In this document: positions 16,701 to 24,505 of the stretch, piece by piece | How positions within the stretch are numbered: position 1 is the first letter of the stretch | Layout: the number at the start of each line of letters is the position of its first letter | Assembly: GCA_943371965.1 (NCBI GenBank) | Contig: CALRWV020000001.1 | Location: forward strand, 620,001 to 684,000 | DNA length: 64,000 bases | Direction: 5' to 3' | From: CALRWV02 sp943371965 | Lineage (GTDB): Bacteria > Bacteroidota > JABWAT01 | Program-made: the position numbers and the translations under genes | The notes under the pieces: generated by a model | What the model saw: only the letters and a program-made list of their open reading frames with translations | Database searches by the model: none | Told to the model about the DNA's origin: nothing

Positions 16701-17503
16701 TCTCTTTCGAACTCCGGAAAAAATACCCGTTGAATTTTTTTAGCTTTTCCTGAATCAGGATCAATTGAAACTACAACTGATGCAAAATGGATATCTGAAG
16801 TAGCACTTTCATATTTGGAAGGCGTTCCCAGTACAAATCTTTTCAGTGCTGATTCTTTTCTCATTCCAATTACGGAATCATAAGGGCCGGTCATTCCGAT
16901 ATCTGAAATATATCCGGTTCCATCAGAAAGAATCCGGTCATCTGCAGTAGGAGTGTGAATGTGGGTTCCATGAACAGAACTTACTTTTCCGTTCAAATAC
17001 CATCCCATCGACATTTTTTCTGCACTGGCATCTGCGTGAAAATCAACTACGATAACTTTTGTTTCCTGTCTTAGTTTTTCAACAACCCAATCTGAAGTTT
17101 TAAACGGACAGTCAATAGGATACATAAAAGTTCTTCCCTGAAGATTCAAAATCGCAATTCTGCCTTTACTTTTTGGAAGATCATAAATTCCATAACCGTA
17201 ACCGGGATTTCCTTTTGGATAATTTAATGGACGGAGAAGATGTTTATCCTGAGACATATAAGGGAAAATTTTGTGTTTATCAAAAGAGTGATTTCCGCCG
17301 GTACAAACATTGACACCAACATCATAAAGGCGTTTTACCATTTCTTCGTTAACGCCACGTCCTTCGTGGATATTTTCCACATTAGCGATTACAAAGTCCA
17401 GATCATACTTTTTGATAAAATCAGGAAGGAGTTTTTCAACTATATTCAACCCGACATCGGAAATAATATCTCCGATATGCATTACGTTTACAAGTTCGCT
17501 CAC
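16697..17503 (-). CDS. ymdB: TIGR00282-family metallophosphoesterase (YmdB-like)
   Basis: The 268-residue protein has the calcineurin-like metal sites of the family: MHIGDIISDVG (first metal Asp), VIANVENIHEGRG (Asn/Glu), TGGNHSFDKH, VVDFHADASAE and GTHIHTPTADDRIL. YmdB-type enzymes hydrolyse 2',3'-cyclic nucleotides or cAMP and affect RNA turnover and development. The start is a GTG at 17501-17503 with a strong CAGGGGG ribosome-binding site upstream. It is co-transcribed with folD. In many relatives this gene also lies near rny and the zapA locus, which is about 16 kb away here. Confidence 0.9.
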   Translation of the reverse strand: MSELVNVMHIGDIISDVGLNIVEKLLPDFIKKYDLDFVIANVENIHEGRGVNEEMVKRLYDVGVNVCTGGNHSFDKHKIFPYMSQDKHLLRPLNYPKGNPGYGYGIYDLPKSKGRIAILNLQGRTFMYPIDCPFKTSDWVVEKLRQETKVIVVDFHADASAEKMSMGWYLNGKVSSVHGTHIHTPTADDRILSDGTGYISDIGMTGPYDSVIGMRKESALKRFVLGTPSKYESATSDIHFASVVVSIDPDSGKAKKIQRVFFPEFERE

Positions 17504-17574
17504 AGTTTATCCCCCTGATTAAAGTCCAAAATTAGAAATTTTGGGAATTGATAACAAACTTAGCAATGGTTATT

Positions 17575-17603
17575 TCAGCCCAAGGCTGATGCGCTTTGGC
17601 GCA
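17575..17603. repeat. REP-like double hairpin, copy 1
   Basis: Two adjacent short stems, TCAGCC/GGCTGA and TGCGC/GGCGCA, are shared almost base for base with 62916-62945 in the same orientation. It lies in the 320-bp gap upstream of both ymdB and the sigma-factor operon. Confidence 0.6.
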
Positions 17604-17684
17604 AATGATGAATGTTTAATGAGAAATGGGTTTCAGGCTTTCAGGAAATCGGGTTTTCGGCAATAAAATACAGGTTTTGACTTT

Positions 17685-17750
17685 TTCTATTCACTACTCA
17701 CTATTTTCTATTTTCGTAATTCTTAATTCCTCATTCTTAATTTTCAATTT
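17685..17750. repeat. Degenerate AT-rich tandem repeat in the sigma-operon upstream region
   Basis: The stretch is built of related short words (TTCACTACTCACTA, TAATTCTTAATTCC, TCATTCTTAATTTTC). The part 17717-17742 matches the reverse complement of 24331-24356 at 24 of 26 bases, so it belongs to a dispersed family. Confidence 0.6.
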
Positions 17751-17768
17751 ATCCGCAACCCTTTTGAT

Positions 17769-17776
17769 TAACTTTG
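17769..17776 (+). promoter_or_regulatory. TAnnTTTG -7 box ahead of the ECF sigma operon
   Basis: TAACTTTG fits the Bacteroidota -7 consensus and lies 47 bp before the sigma-factor ATG. A clear -33 TTTG is not present at the right spacing; only a T-rich stretch (CAATTT) is there. Confidence 0.45.
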
Positions 17777-17823
17777 AGTCTAAGAATTAAACGCACAATA
17801 AAAACCGGAAAAATTGGCTATTC

Positions 17824-18351
17824 ATGAGTGCTTCCAAACATTTCAATCTGATAAAAAGATGTCAGGAAGGCGATATTTCTGCCTTTAAGGAAATTTATGA
17901 AGATGAAAAAATCCGATTGTACAATGTGGCGATCAGAATCTGCAGTACGAAAGAAGATGCAGAAGATTGTATACAGGATGCGTTTGTGAAAATTTACCGT
18001 TCAATCGGTTCTTTCAAATTTGAATCAGCTTTTTCAACCTGGATTCACAGAATATTGGTTAATACCTGTTTGACCCATAGAAGCAGAGCACAAATCAGCT
18101 ATGACATGTTTGAAGAACCAAAAGCAGAACAAAAAACAGAATATCATTTTCTGGAATTGCTTGAAAAGGAAATATCAAAATTGACAGAAGGATATAAATC
18201 AGTTTTTGTTCTTTATGAAGTTGAAGGCTTCAATCATATAGAAATCAGTGAAATGCTGAATATTACGGTGGGAACATCGAAATCTCGGCTCTCACGTGCA
18301 AAAGAAATTTTAAGGGAAAAGTTGAAGGATTACAAAGATTATGAATTCTGA
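17824..18351 (+). CDS. ECF-type RNA polymerase sigma factor
   Basis: The 175-residue protein has sigma region 2 (about 20-85, with EDAEDCIQDAFVKIYRSI and FSTWIHRILVNTC) and region 4 (about 125-172, with FVLYEVEGFNHIEISEMLNI and GTSKSRLSRAKEIL, the helix-turn-helix contacting the -35 element). The stop overlaps the next ORF by 11 bp and a third gene overlaps that, so this is a tight operon of sigma factor, anti-sigma-like membrane protein and adhesin-like surface protein. It probably directs an envelope-related regulon and its own operon. Confidence 0.93.
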   Translation: MSASKHFNLIKRCQEGDISAFKEIYEDEKIRLYNVAIRICSTKEDAEDCIQDAFVKIYRSIGSFKFESAFSTWIHRILVNTCLTHRSRAQISYDMFEEPKAEQKTEYHFLELLEKEISKLTEGYKSVFVLYEVEGFNHIEISEMLNITVGTSKSRLSRAKEILREKLKDYKDYEF

Positions 18352-18919
18352 AAAAGACTTTTTATCCGAATCCGCAAAAAAACTGAAACGGAATCAGCCG
18401 TCAGATGATTTGTGGAAAAAAATCGAAACAAAGCTGATCAGTGAAAAAAGTACTGAAAAATCAACTTCTGTCTTTAACCGATTTTCTGATTCCATTTGGG
18501 GATTTATTTCAGGTGAAAATTTTGCTCCCAAACTTGGATTCGCTTCAATATTGGTTGTGACTTTGGTTGGAATTTCAATTTTTTATCTCAATCCGAAATC
18601 TGAAGAAAAACCAAATCAGGCAGCACAAATTGATCTTGAACTCCAGAATGCAAGAATGGATTATCAGCGGTCGATTTCTGAACTGGAAAATTTTGTAGTT
18701 GCAAACAAGGAAAATATTAATCCGCGAATTTATTCGGTTCAGAAAGAAAAACTTTCATTCATCGATGAATCCATCAAGGAATGCGAAAGGGCACTGTCAA
18801 AAAACGAATTGAATGTACGTGTTCAGAAATTTTTAAAACAATCATTGGATCAGAAATTATCAACCCTGAAAGAATTAGTTAAATCGGTTAAGGAGCCCAA
18901 AAAAAATGAAAAATCTTAA
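18341..18919 (+). CDS. Single-pass membrane protein, likely anti-sigma partner
   Basis: The 192-residue product has a ~60-residue hydrophilic N-terminus (SDDLWKKIETKL), one transmembrane helix near 65-85 (LGFASILVVTLVGISIFYL) and a helical extracytoplasmic part. The N-terminus lacks the HxxxCxxC zinc motif of classical ZAS anti-sigma domains, but the layout and its place overlapping the ECF sigma gene by 11 bp fit an anti-sigma factor. It overlaps the following gene by 14 bp. The role is inferred from context. Confidence 0.75.
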   Translation: MNSEKDFLSESAKKLKRNQPSDDLWKKIETKLISEKSTEKSTSVFNRFSDSIWGFISGENFAPKLGFASILVVTLVGISIFYLNPKSEEKPNQAAQIDLELQNARMDYQRSISELENFVVANKENINPRIYSVQKEKLSFIDESIKECERALSKNELNVRVQKFLKQSLDQKLSTLKELVKSVKEPKKNEKS

Positions 18920-20288
18920 ATCGCTGCTGTTGCTGCTTTTTATTTCAAACGCAGTATTTGCCGGAATAAAACAGGATAAAGAAGGTGAAATTCAGCGGAT
19001 ATTTTCCAAATCTGTACCGGTTACGGAATCAACCCTGATTTCTCTGAACAATAAATTCGGTGACGTTTCGGTGAAAACCTGGAATGAATCAAAAGTTGAT
19101 ATCACAGCTACCATCAAAGTCAGTTCTGACAGAAAAAGTGCAAAAGATTTGAAAGAATATTTGGATGGAATTTCAATTTCTGTTGAATCAAGCGGATCTG
19201 AATTAACTATTACAACCAATTATCCTGACTGGAAATTCGGAAACATTTCAATGTCAGTAGATTACTCGGTTATCCTTCCTGCAAAAAATTCATTTACCCT
19301 TGAAAACGAATTTGGAGATGCAAAACTGACCGGAATTGGTGGTAAAGTGGATGCGACCATCAGCCATGGAAATCTGACCGTAACTGATTGCAAAAACGAA
19401 AATTATATGTACAACCGTTTTGGTGATATTATTGCCAAAAATATCGGAGGTCCTTCCCGTATTGATGGAAGCAACGGAAATGTGAAAGTTGAAGTTGTTG
19501 CCGGAAAACTTAATGTTAAGGATAAGTTTGGAAGTGTAACTGTTAGAGATGTAAAAGGTGATCTGATTCTCAGTTCAGGAAATGGTGATGTTAAAGTTTC
19601 TGATGTTTCTGAAAGTGCTCTGATCACAAATTCATTCGGTTCAACTGAAGTTGAAAATATTGGAAAAGAGTTGACAATCGAATCACAGAATGGTGATGTT
19701 GATGCAATAAATTTTCAGAGCGGAACCATAAATAATTCATTTGGACAGGTGAATGTTGAAACCGTTAAAGGTGATGGAGATTTGAAAATCAACAATCAGA
19801 ACGGCGATATACGGTTGAAATCAATCAAAGCGAATGTTGAAATCAGAAACAGTTTTGCAAACACGAAAATCAAGGATTTAAACGGGAATCTGAAAATAAA
19901 AGCCCAGAACTGTTCTGTTGATGCTGATCAGGTTACAGGCAAAATTGATATCGAAAATTCATTTGGTTCCGTTGATATTACCAACTCAGGAAGCGATGTT
20001 GAAATTTCAAATCAAAATGGTGATGTCACGGTTGAAGATGTGAAAAAAGCCGGGAAACTTTATGATTTGTCTTCCTCATTTGGAAGTGTAAAGCTAACTG
20101 TTCCTGCTGGAATTTCAGCTTCTGTTCATGGTGAGACAAGTTTCGGAGAAATTGAATCCGATTTTGATTTGCGTATCAAGGAAAAATTCAACAAAGCAAC
20201 CATGGAAGGAAAAATCGGATCGGGAACTGAAGCTGAAATCAAACTGGTTTCTCAAAACGCTTCGGTTTATCTGCTGAAACAGAAGTAA
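18906..20288 (+). CDS. Secreted DUF4097/adhesin-like beta-solenoid protein
   Basis: The 460-residue protein has a signal peptide (LLLLLFISNAVFAG, cleavage near 20). The body is a long run of ~18-20-residue beta repeats built on alternating SFGSV and NGDV turns (for example NSFGQVNVETVKGDG, NQNGDIRLKSI), the pattern of DUF4097/DUF2807 'putative adhesin' beta-solenoids. It ends the sigma operon and is followed by a good terminator. In this setting such proteins are often targets or sensors of the ECF system at the cell surface; the ligand is unknown. Confidence 0.85.
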   Translation: MKNLKSLLLLLFISNAVFAGIKQDKEGEIQRIFSKSVPVTESTLISLNNKFGDVSVKTWNESKVDITATIKVSSDRKSAKDLKEYLDGISISVESSGSELTITTNYPDWKFGNISMSVDYSVILPAKNSFTLENEFGDAKLTGIGGKVDATISHGNLTVTDCKNENYMYNRFGDIIAKNIGGPSRIDGSNGNVKVEVVAGKLNVKDKFGSVTVRDVKGDLILSSGNGDVKVSDVSESALITNSFGSTEVENIGKELTIESQNGDVDAINFQSGTINNSFGQVNVETVKGDGDLKINNQNGDIRLKSIKANVEIRNSFANTKIKDLNGNLKIKAQNCSVDADQVTGKIDIENSFGSVDITNSGSDVEISNQNGDVTVEDVKKAGKLYDLSSSFGSVKLTVPAGISASVHGETSFGEIESDFDLRIKEKFNKATMEGKIGSGTEAEIKLVSQNASVYLLKQK

Positions 20289-20295
20289 TATATTC

Positions 20296-20337
20296 GCAAA
20301 CCGGCAGGATTTTGGATATTCTGCCGGTTTTGCTTTT
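20296..20337 (+). terminator. Rho-independent terminator after the sigma operon
   Basis: The arms AAACCGGCAG (20298-20307) and CTGCCGGTTT (20321-20330) are separated by a 13-bp loop and followed by TGCTTTT. It stands 10 bp behind the stop of the adhesin-like gene. Confidence 0.8.
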
Positions 20338-20388
20338 AAAAGAAAAAGAACTTAAGTTTACACTTTAAAGTATAAACTTGGATAAATC

Positions 20389-20634
20389 ATGATTGCTACA
20401 GCAAAAGACCTTAGATTCCATTCAAAAAAATTGCTTGATTCCACTTCAAGAGGGGAAGAAGTCATTATTACATTCCGTGGAAAACCGGTAGCAAAACTTG
20501 TCCCAATGACAAAGCCAAAAATCACGAAAAAATCTGAAGATGAATTGTTTGGAATTTGGGAAAATAACAACGAAACTTCAAACGTAAATGAGTTTGTGAA
20601 TAATTTGCGAAAGAGCCGTTTAAATGCTGGTTGA
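20389..20634 (+). CDS. Type II antitoxin, Phd/YefM family
   Basis: The 81-residue protein has the Phd/YefM N-terminal DNA-binding fold: MIATAKDLRFHSKKLLD, then GEEVIITFRGKPVAKLVPM, the typical 'rGkpvA.Lvp' line. The charged C-terminal tail would wrap the toxin. It overlaps the PIN-toxin gene by 11 bp, the normal antitoxin-first arrangement, and should repress its own promoter together with the toxin. Confidence 0.92.
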   Translation: MIATAKDLRFHSKKLLDSTSRGEEVIITFRGKPVAKLVPMTKPKITKKSEDELFGIWENNNETSNVNEFVNNLRKSRLNAG

Positions 20635-21004
20635 CAGTGATATTCTGATTTGGTATTTGCGTGGAAACTCTAAAGCTTTTGATATCATACAAGCGAATCA
20701 GAATTTTAAAATTTCAGTTGTAACTTATATCGAAATTGTTCAGGGTTTGAGAAATAAACGGGAATTGGATTTATTCAGAAAAGCTCTCAGAAACTGGAAT
20801 GCAACCGTATTGTATATCAATGAAGAAATATCAGTAAAATCCATGTTTCTGATTGAAAAATATCAGTTGAGCAATTCGCTCCAGCTTGCTGATTCATTAA
20901 TTGCTTCAACGGCAATTTATCATGGGCTTGAACTTTTAACCGGTAACAATAAACATTACAAAATTATTGATGGATTGGAATTAAAAATATTCAAATCTTC
21001 TTAA
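20624..21004 (+). CDS. vapC: PIN-domain ribonuclease toxin (VapC family)
   Basis: The 126-residue protein starts MLVDSDILIWYLRG and has the acidic PIN residues D4, E37 (in YIEIVQG) and D90 (in LADSLIAS). A fourth usual acidic site near TGNNKHYK is Asn here, as in many VapCs. PIN toxins cleave tRNA or rRNA when freed from their antitoxin. The gene overlaps the antitoxin and, at the other side, converges on and overlaps the kynureninase-like gene by 14 bp. Confidence 0.92.
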   Translation: MLVDSDILIWYLRGNSKAFDIIQANQNFKISVVTYIEIVQGLRNKRELDLFRKALRNWNATVLYINEEISVKSMFLIEKYQLSNSLQLADSLIASTAIYHGLELLTGNNKHYKIIDGLELKIFKSS

Positions 21005-22151
21005 GTCTCTCAATTAAATCATCAATATCCTGCTTCTCATGATAAAGTCCGAAACCAAATCTCAATCTGTCATTTCTGAAATCAGTCAAAACTCCAACTT
21101 CCTTCAGTTTATCATGCAATTCACCTGCACTTTCAGTTTTGAATGCGAGAAAGTGAGCCCGGTATTCGGTATTTAGTGGAGTGATGATATTCGAAATCTT
21201 TAAAATTGGATGATTGCTTTCACCCAGCTTTTCAAGAAAATAATTCTGGTGATAAATAATATGGGAATGAATTTTTTCAACAGTTAAATGAATTGATTTC
21301 ATCCAGTTCATTACGGCATTTATTCTATAAGTTCCGGTAGGATCAAATGTTGATCCCCAAAAACGGAATGCATCGTCACCATAATTTACTTTTCCGGATT
21401 GTTTACCCGTCATATTGCTGAAAATTGCAAACCAACCTGTAAATTCAGGACGCAAACTGCAGTTTTTGGGAATTGTCATGAAACATGAACTCTCTCCGCT
21501 TTGGGCATATTTATACCCACCAGAAACATAAAAAACACGATCCTGAATTTTATTGATAGAAGTTGGAAGCGCAAAATATCCGTGGTAAGCATCAATAATA
21601 ATAATCGTCTTTTCGTTTGTGACAGACTCCACAATTTCACTCAGATTCTGAACTGCAAAACCTGAATTGAAAAAAACATGACTGAGATAAATCAGATCAA
21701 AAGTTTCCGATTTTACCGCAGAAATAAAATCTGATTGAAAATTATCAAAAGGAAACGTTTCAATTCGTTTAACCTTTACATTTTCATTTTCTTCCAACCG
21801 CGAAATCTGACGTGAAAAGCTGTGGAATTCACTGTCAGTTGTTAGAACATTGAACGGCTTTGATAAATCAAAACAGGAAATCAAACGGTAAATGAGTTCA
21901 TGTGTTGTTGGTGCAAAAACGATATTCTGCGGATAATCAAACTGAATTGTTTTTGCAATGTGTTTCTGGGCTTCAGGAATAAGTTCACCTAAAATCTTGA
22001 TCCATTTATCATCTGTGTATTTTGCTGCATCATCCCAGTAATCGGTCATGGCTTTTCTGGTAACATCCGGCCAGAAATGATGACTATGTGCAGCGAAATG
22101 CAGTTTTCCTCTGTTTGCTTCCAGAAATCTTGAGTAATATTTTTTATACAT
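20991..22151 (-). CDS. Kynureninase-like PLP-dependent enzyme (aminotransferase class V fold)
   Basis: The 386-residue fold-type I PLP protein has K214 in GGYKYAQSGE as the likely Schiff-base lysine and D187 in IIIIDAYHGY as the partner of the pyridine nitrogen. The early segment FAAHSHHFWPDV and the TDSEFHSF line resemble kynureninase, which cleaves kynurenine to anthranilate and alanine. A tryptophan 2,3-dioxygenase gene lies ~1 kb upstream on the same strand, which fits tryptophan breakdown. A kynurenine formamidase is not seen in this window. A related cysteine-desulfurase-like function cannot be excluded from sequence alone. Confidence 0.78.
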   Translation of the reverse strand: MYKKYYSRFLEANRGKLHFAAHSHHFWPDVTRKAMTDYWDDAAKYTDDKWIKILGELIPEAQKHIAKTIQFDYPQNIVFAPTTHELIYRLISCFDLSKPFNVLTTDSEFHSFSRQISRLEENENVKVKRIETFPFDNFQSDFISAVKSETFDLIYLSHVFFNSGFAVQNLSEIVESVTNEKTIIIIDAYHGYFALPTSINKIQDRVFYVSGGYKYAQSGESSCFMTIPKNCSLRPEFTGWFAIFSNMTGKQSGKVNYGDDAFRFWGSTFDPTGTYRINAVMNWMKSIHLTVEKIHSHIIYHQNYFLEKLGESNHPILKISNIITPLNTEYRAHFLAFKTESAGELHDKLKEVGVLTDFRNDRLRFGFGLYHEKQDIDDLIERLKKI

Positions 22152-22165
22152 AGATAATTCGTTTT

Positions 22166-23140
22166 CTAAGGGTTATAACCACTTTTTTCAAGCAGCTCTG
22201 ATACAGGTAAATCAAAAATATCTTTAATGGATTGCTTACCATATTTTGTGATGTATGATTCACAAATTCTAAGTCCGATGAAATAGCCAGCTGCTCCAGG
22301 AGAACCATCAGTCAGATGTTTTCCTCTGTTTGCAATCAAATCAATATCATCCCTTTCCTGTGAATTGAAAATGGTTGTTGCCTTTTGAAATAGTTTCTTT
22401 TCATTTTGAGTACACCATTCATATTCAGATTGACTGTACATCAAGTTTTTTGCTTTGCTTGTATTTTCATGATAGATAAAATTCATGTAAGTGGCAAATC
22501 CTTCATTGATGCATCTGTATAATGCTGTTTTTTTCATTGGATCATTTGAATGTTTTACATCAAATATCTGGTGACAAAGTTCATGTGGAAGAACGAAATC
22601 TATCTGTTTTGCATCTGTTTGATTATTGTAAAAATCAATCAGCATATTCTGGTCACCTAATCCGCCTAAATCTGTCCATGCAGGACCAAAAACAAGATAC
22701 CAATTTCCTGTAGGCACATACCCAGTAAGATTAAATAGATTGGATGTTGTTTGTGCAAAAAGAGAATCATAGTTTGCTGAAATAGTAACTGGGAGCTTCT
22801 GAAGCAGTTTCTCTTTATTATCAATAATGTTTTCTATTGACCATTCCGTAAATTTTTCCTGATCTCCTAGATACCCAGTCCAGAAAAGCTTATTTGGTGT
22901 AAAAACTGAATCAATTAATCTCCTTACTTTTTCTTCCTTTTCAATATTTTGGTTCAGTGAGATTAATGCCTGTTTTTTAAAAAGATTTTTGATTTTAAGA
23001 TTTCCATTTGATAGATCTCTTTCGTCAGGATAATCAGCAATTATTCTAATGAAATCAGTTTGATTTTGTGTTAATTTAGTCGTTCCACAAGAAACTAAAA
23101 TTAAAACAGAAACAAGGATTAAAATATATTTAATAGTCAT
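22166..23140 (-). CDS. DUF2268-type zinc-protease-like lipoprotein
   Basis: The 324-residue product has a lipoprotein signal (lipobox ILVSC, Cys 18). In the second half are HELCH (a HExxH metal site) and, ~30 residues later, INEGFATYM whose Glu is the probable third ligand, as in gluzincins. The C-terminus (GAAGYFIGLRICESY then KSGYNP) matches the DUF2268 family. It is likely a membrane-anchored zinc peptidase facing outward. It sits between the kynureninase-like gene (14-bp gap) and kynA on the same strand, but no metabolic link is evident. Confidence 0.8.
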   Translation of the reverse strand: MTIKYILILVSVLILVSCGTTKLTQNQTDFIRIIADYPDERDLSNGNLKIKNLFKKQALISLNQNIEKEEKVRRLIDSVFTPNKLFWTGYLGDQEKFTEWSIENIIDNKEKLLQKLPVTISANYDSLFAQTTSNLFNLTGYVPTGNWYLVFGPAWTDLGGLGDQNMLIDFYNNQTDAKQIDFVLPHELCHQIFDVKHSNDPMKKTALYRCINEGFATYMNFIYHENTSKAKNLMYSQSEYEWCTQNEKKLFQKATTIFNSQERDDIDLIANRGKHLTDGSPGAAGYFIGLRICESYITKYGKQSIKDIFDLPVSELLEKSGYNP

Positions 23141-23216
23141 TACTGCCTCATATTTAATGTAAAAAAATAATGGAAATGTTCATGACATAAAGTAATTTAA
23201 ATTCTATTCGCAATAT

Positions 23217-24311
23217 TTAACTTTTGAACGAGTAATAAAATCCCAACATCTTTTTCAATTCATTCTGCAATTCAGGAAGTTCTGTTCGTGGAATAAGAAA
23301 AGTAGACAGATTGAACAGGTCATCAAAAATTTTATATTTTTCTGCCGTTGCTTTGAGGTACTGATGACCAGAAGATCCGCCGGTACCGATTTTTCTTCCA
23401 ATCATTCTGAGAACCATCAGTGAATGACGATAACGCCAGAGATTGAAATTCTCATCTATTTCAACAAGAGTTGAAAGCAGTTTGAACGGTAAATGAAGAA
23501 TCGGTTCATCGCGGTATAGATTGATAAACAATGCAGCCAATGTTGCTTTGTAGGAAAGACGCCGCTGTCCGTCTTTTATCAGCTGATCATGAATTTTCGG
23601 GTCAAAAATCGAATTGAAATTTTCTTCCGTTCCTGTCAGCATTTGCAGTTGCATTTTCTTTTCATCTTCAGCAAGAACCGGATTTGATTGAATAATTTCT
23701 TTATCAGATTCCATCATTCGGGTTACGGCATCACGGTAAACTTTCATGAAATTGAATTCGTGAAGATCAAGAAATGGAGTACGCTCTAGCCACTTTTCTA
23801 CCAGTTCAAAAAGCGAATTTTCCTTTTCCAGATTCAGTAAAATTTCCTGTTGATCTTTAGCAAAACGGGTATGATAGGGATGTTTGTTGTAATCAAGTCG
23901 CTGATCAGGTTTTAGTCCCATCTTATTTTCAATTAATCTGAATTGAAAACTTTGAAAACCTGAAGCTGGAATAAGAAAATTTCTGAAATCCAGAAAATCC
24001 AATGGTGTCATTGTTTCCAAAACTTTGATCTGGTCGATTAAAACTTTTTGAATTTCAACAATTCGGTCCAGACGGCTGACTGCAATTCCAATATTTACTT
24101 CGTCAACTTTTTCATTTTTAAACATGCCGGTAACAGAATCCATTTCATGAAGAATCTGTTTGAACCACAATTCATAAACCTGATGGATGATGATAAACAA
24201 CATTTCGTCATGCGCATGTTTTCCGTATTCATCACTTTTTGGAGATTGAGCAGAAAGCAGCTGATCAACTTTTAAATAATCAGAATAATGAACCGGTGGA
24301 TATTGTGGCAT
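23217..24311 (-). CDS. kynA: Tryptophan 2,3-dioxygenase
   Basis: The 364-residue protein is a heme enzyme that opens the indole ring of tryptophan to N-formylkynurenine. Family marks are HYSDYLKVDQLLSAQ, HDEMLFIIIHQVYELWFKQ, FRNFLIPASGFQSFQFR, and WRYRHSLMVLRMIGRKIGTG with the heme-ligand His, followed by GGSSGHQYLK. Length is somewhat above the short bacterial form because of an insert in the middle helices. A clear AGGGGA ribosome-binding site precedes the ATG. It is the first step of the kynurenine route, with the kynureninase-like gene downstream on the same strand. Confidence 0.96.
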   Translation of the reverse strand: MPQYPPVHYSDYLKVDQLLSAQSPKSDEYGKHAHDEMLFIIIHQVYELWFKQILHEMDSVTGMFKNEKVDEVNIGIAVSRLDRIVEIQKVLIDQIKVLETMTPLDFLDFRNFLIPASGFQSFQFRLIENKMGLKPDQRLDYNKHPYHTRFAKDQQEILLNLEKENSLFELVEKWLERTPFLDLHEFNFMKVYRDAVTRMMESDKEIIQSNPVLAEDEKKMQLQMLTGTEENFNSIFDPKIHDQLIKDGQRRLSYKATLAALFINLYRDEPILHLPFKLLSTLVEIDENFNLWRYRHSLMVLRMIGRKIGTGGSSGHQYLKATAEKYKIFDDLFNLSTFLIPRTELPELQNELKKMLGFYYSFKS

Positions 24312-24322
24312 GGCGTTCCCCT

Positions 24323-24359
24323 TAATTGTGAATTAGGAATGTGGAATTAAGAATTATTG
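24323..24359. repeat. Degenerate AT-rich repeat upstream of kynA
   Basis: 24331-24356 matches the reverse complement of 17717-17742 at 24 of 26 bases. It belongs to the same dispersed intergenic family, in opposite orientation. Confidence 0.6.
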
Positions 24360-24365
24360 CGATTA

Positions 24366-24405
24366 ACGGACAACGGACAACGGACAACGGACAACGGACA
24401 ACGGA
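24366..24405. repeat. Perfect 7-bp tandem repeat (ACGGACA, 5.7 copies)
   Basis: Five perfect ACGGACA units followed by ACGGA, 40 bp in all, lie between kynA and the MFS gene. The copies are exact, so the array is recent or unstable in length. Confidence 0.95.
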
Positions 24406-24474
24406 ATAACTTAGTAAGTTAAAGAATTGGGACTTAAAAAAATAGATTTAAATCTGGAATTCAGAAGAATTTAC

Positions 24475-24502
24475 TGTGGTCTGTCGTCTATTGTCTGTGG
24501 TC
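24475..24502. repeat. Degenerate 7-bp tandem repeat (TGTGGTC type)
   Basis: There are four adjacent 7-mers: TGTGGTC, TGTCGTC, TATTGTC and TGTGGTC. They are 70 bp from the ACGGACA array and have the same period but a different word. Confidence 0.8.
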
Positions 24503-24505
24503 CAA

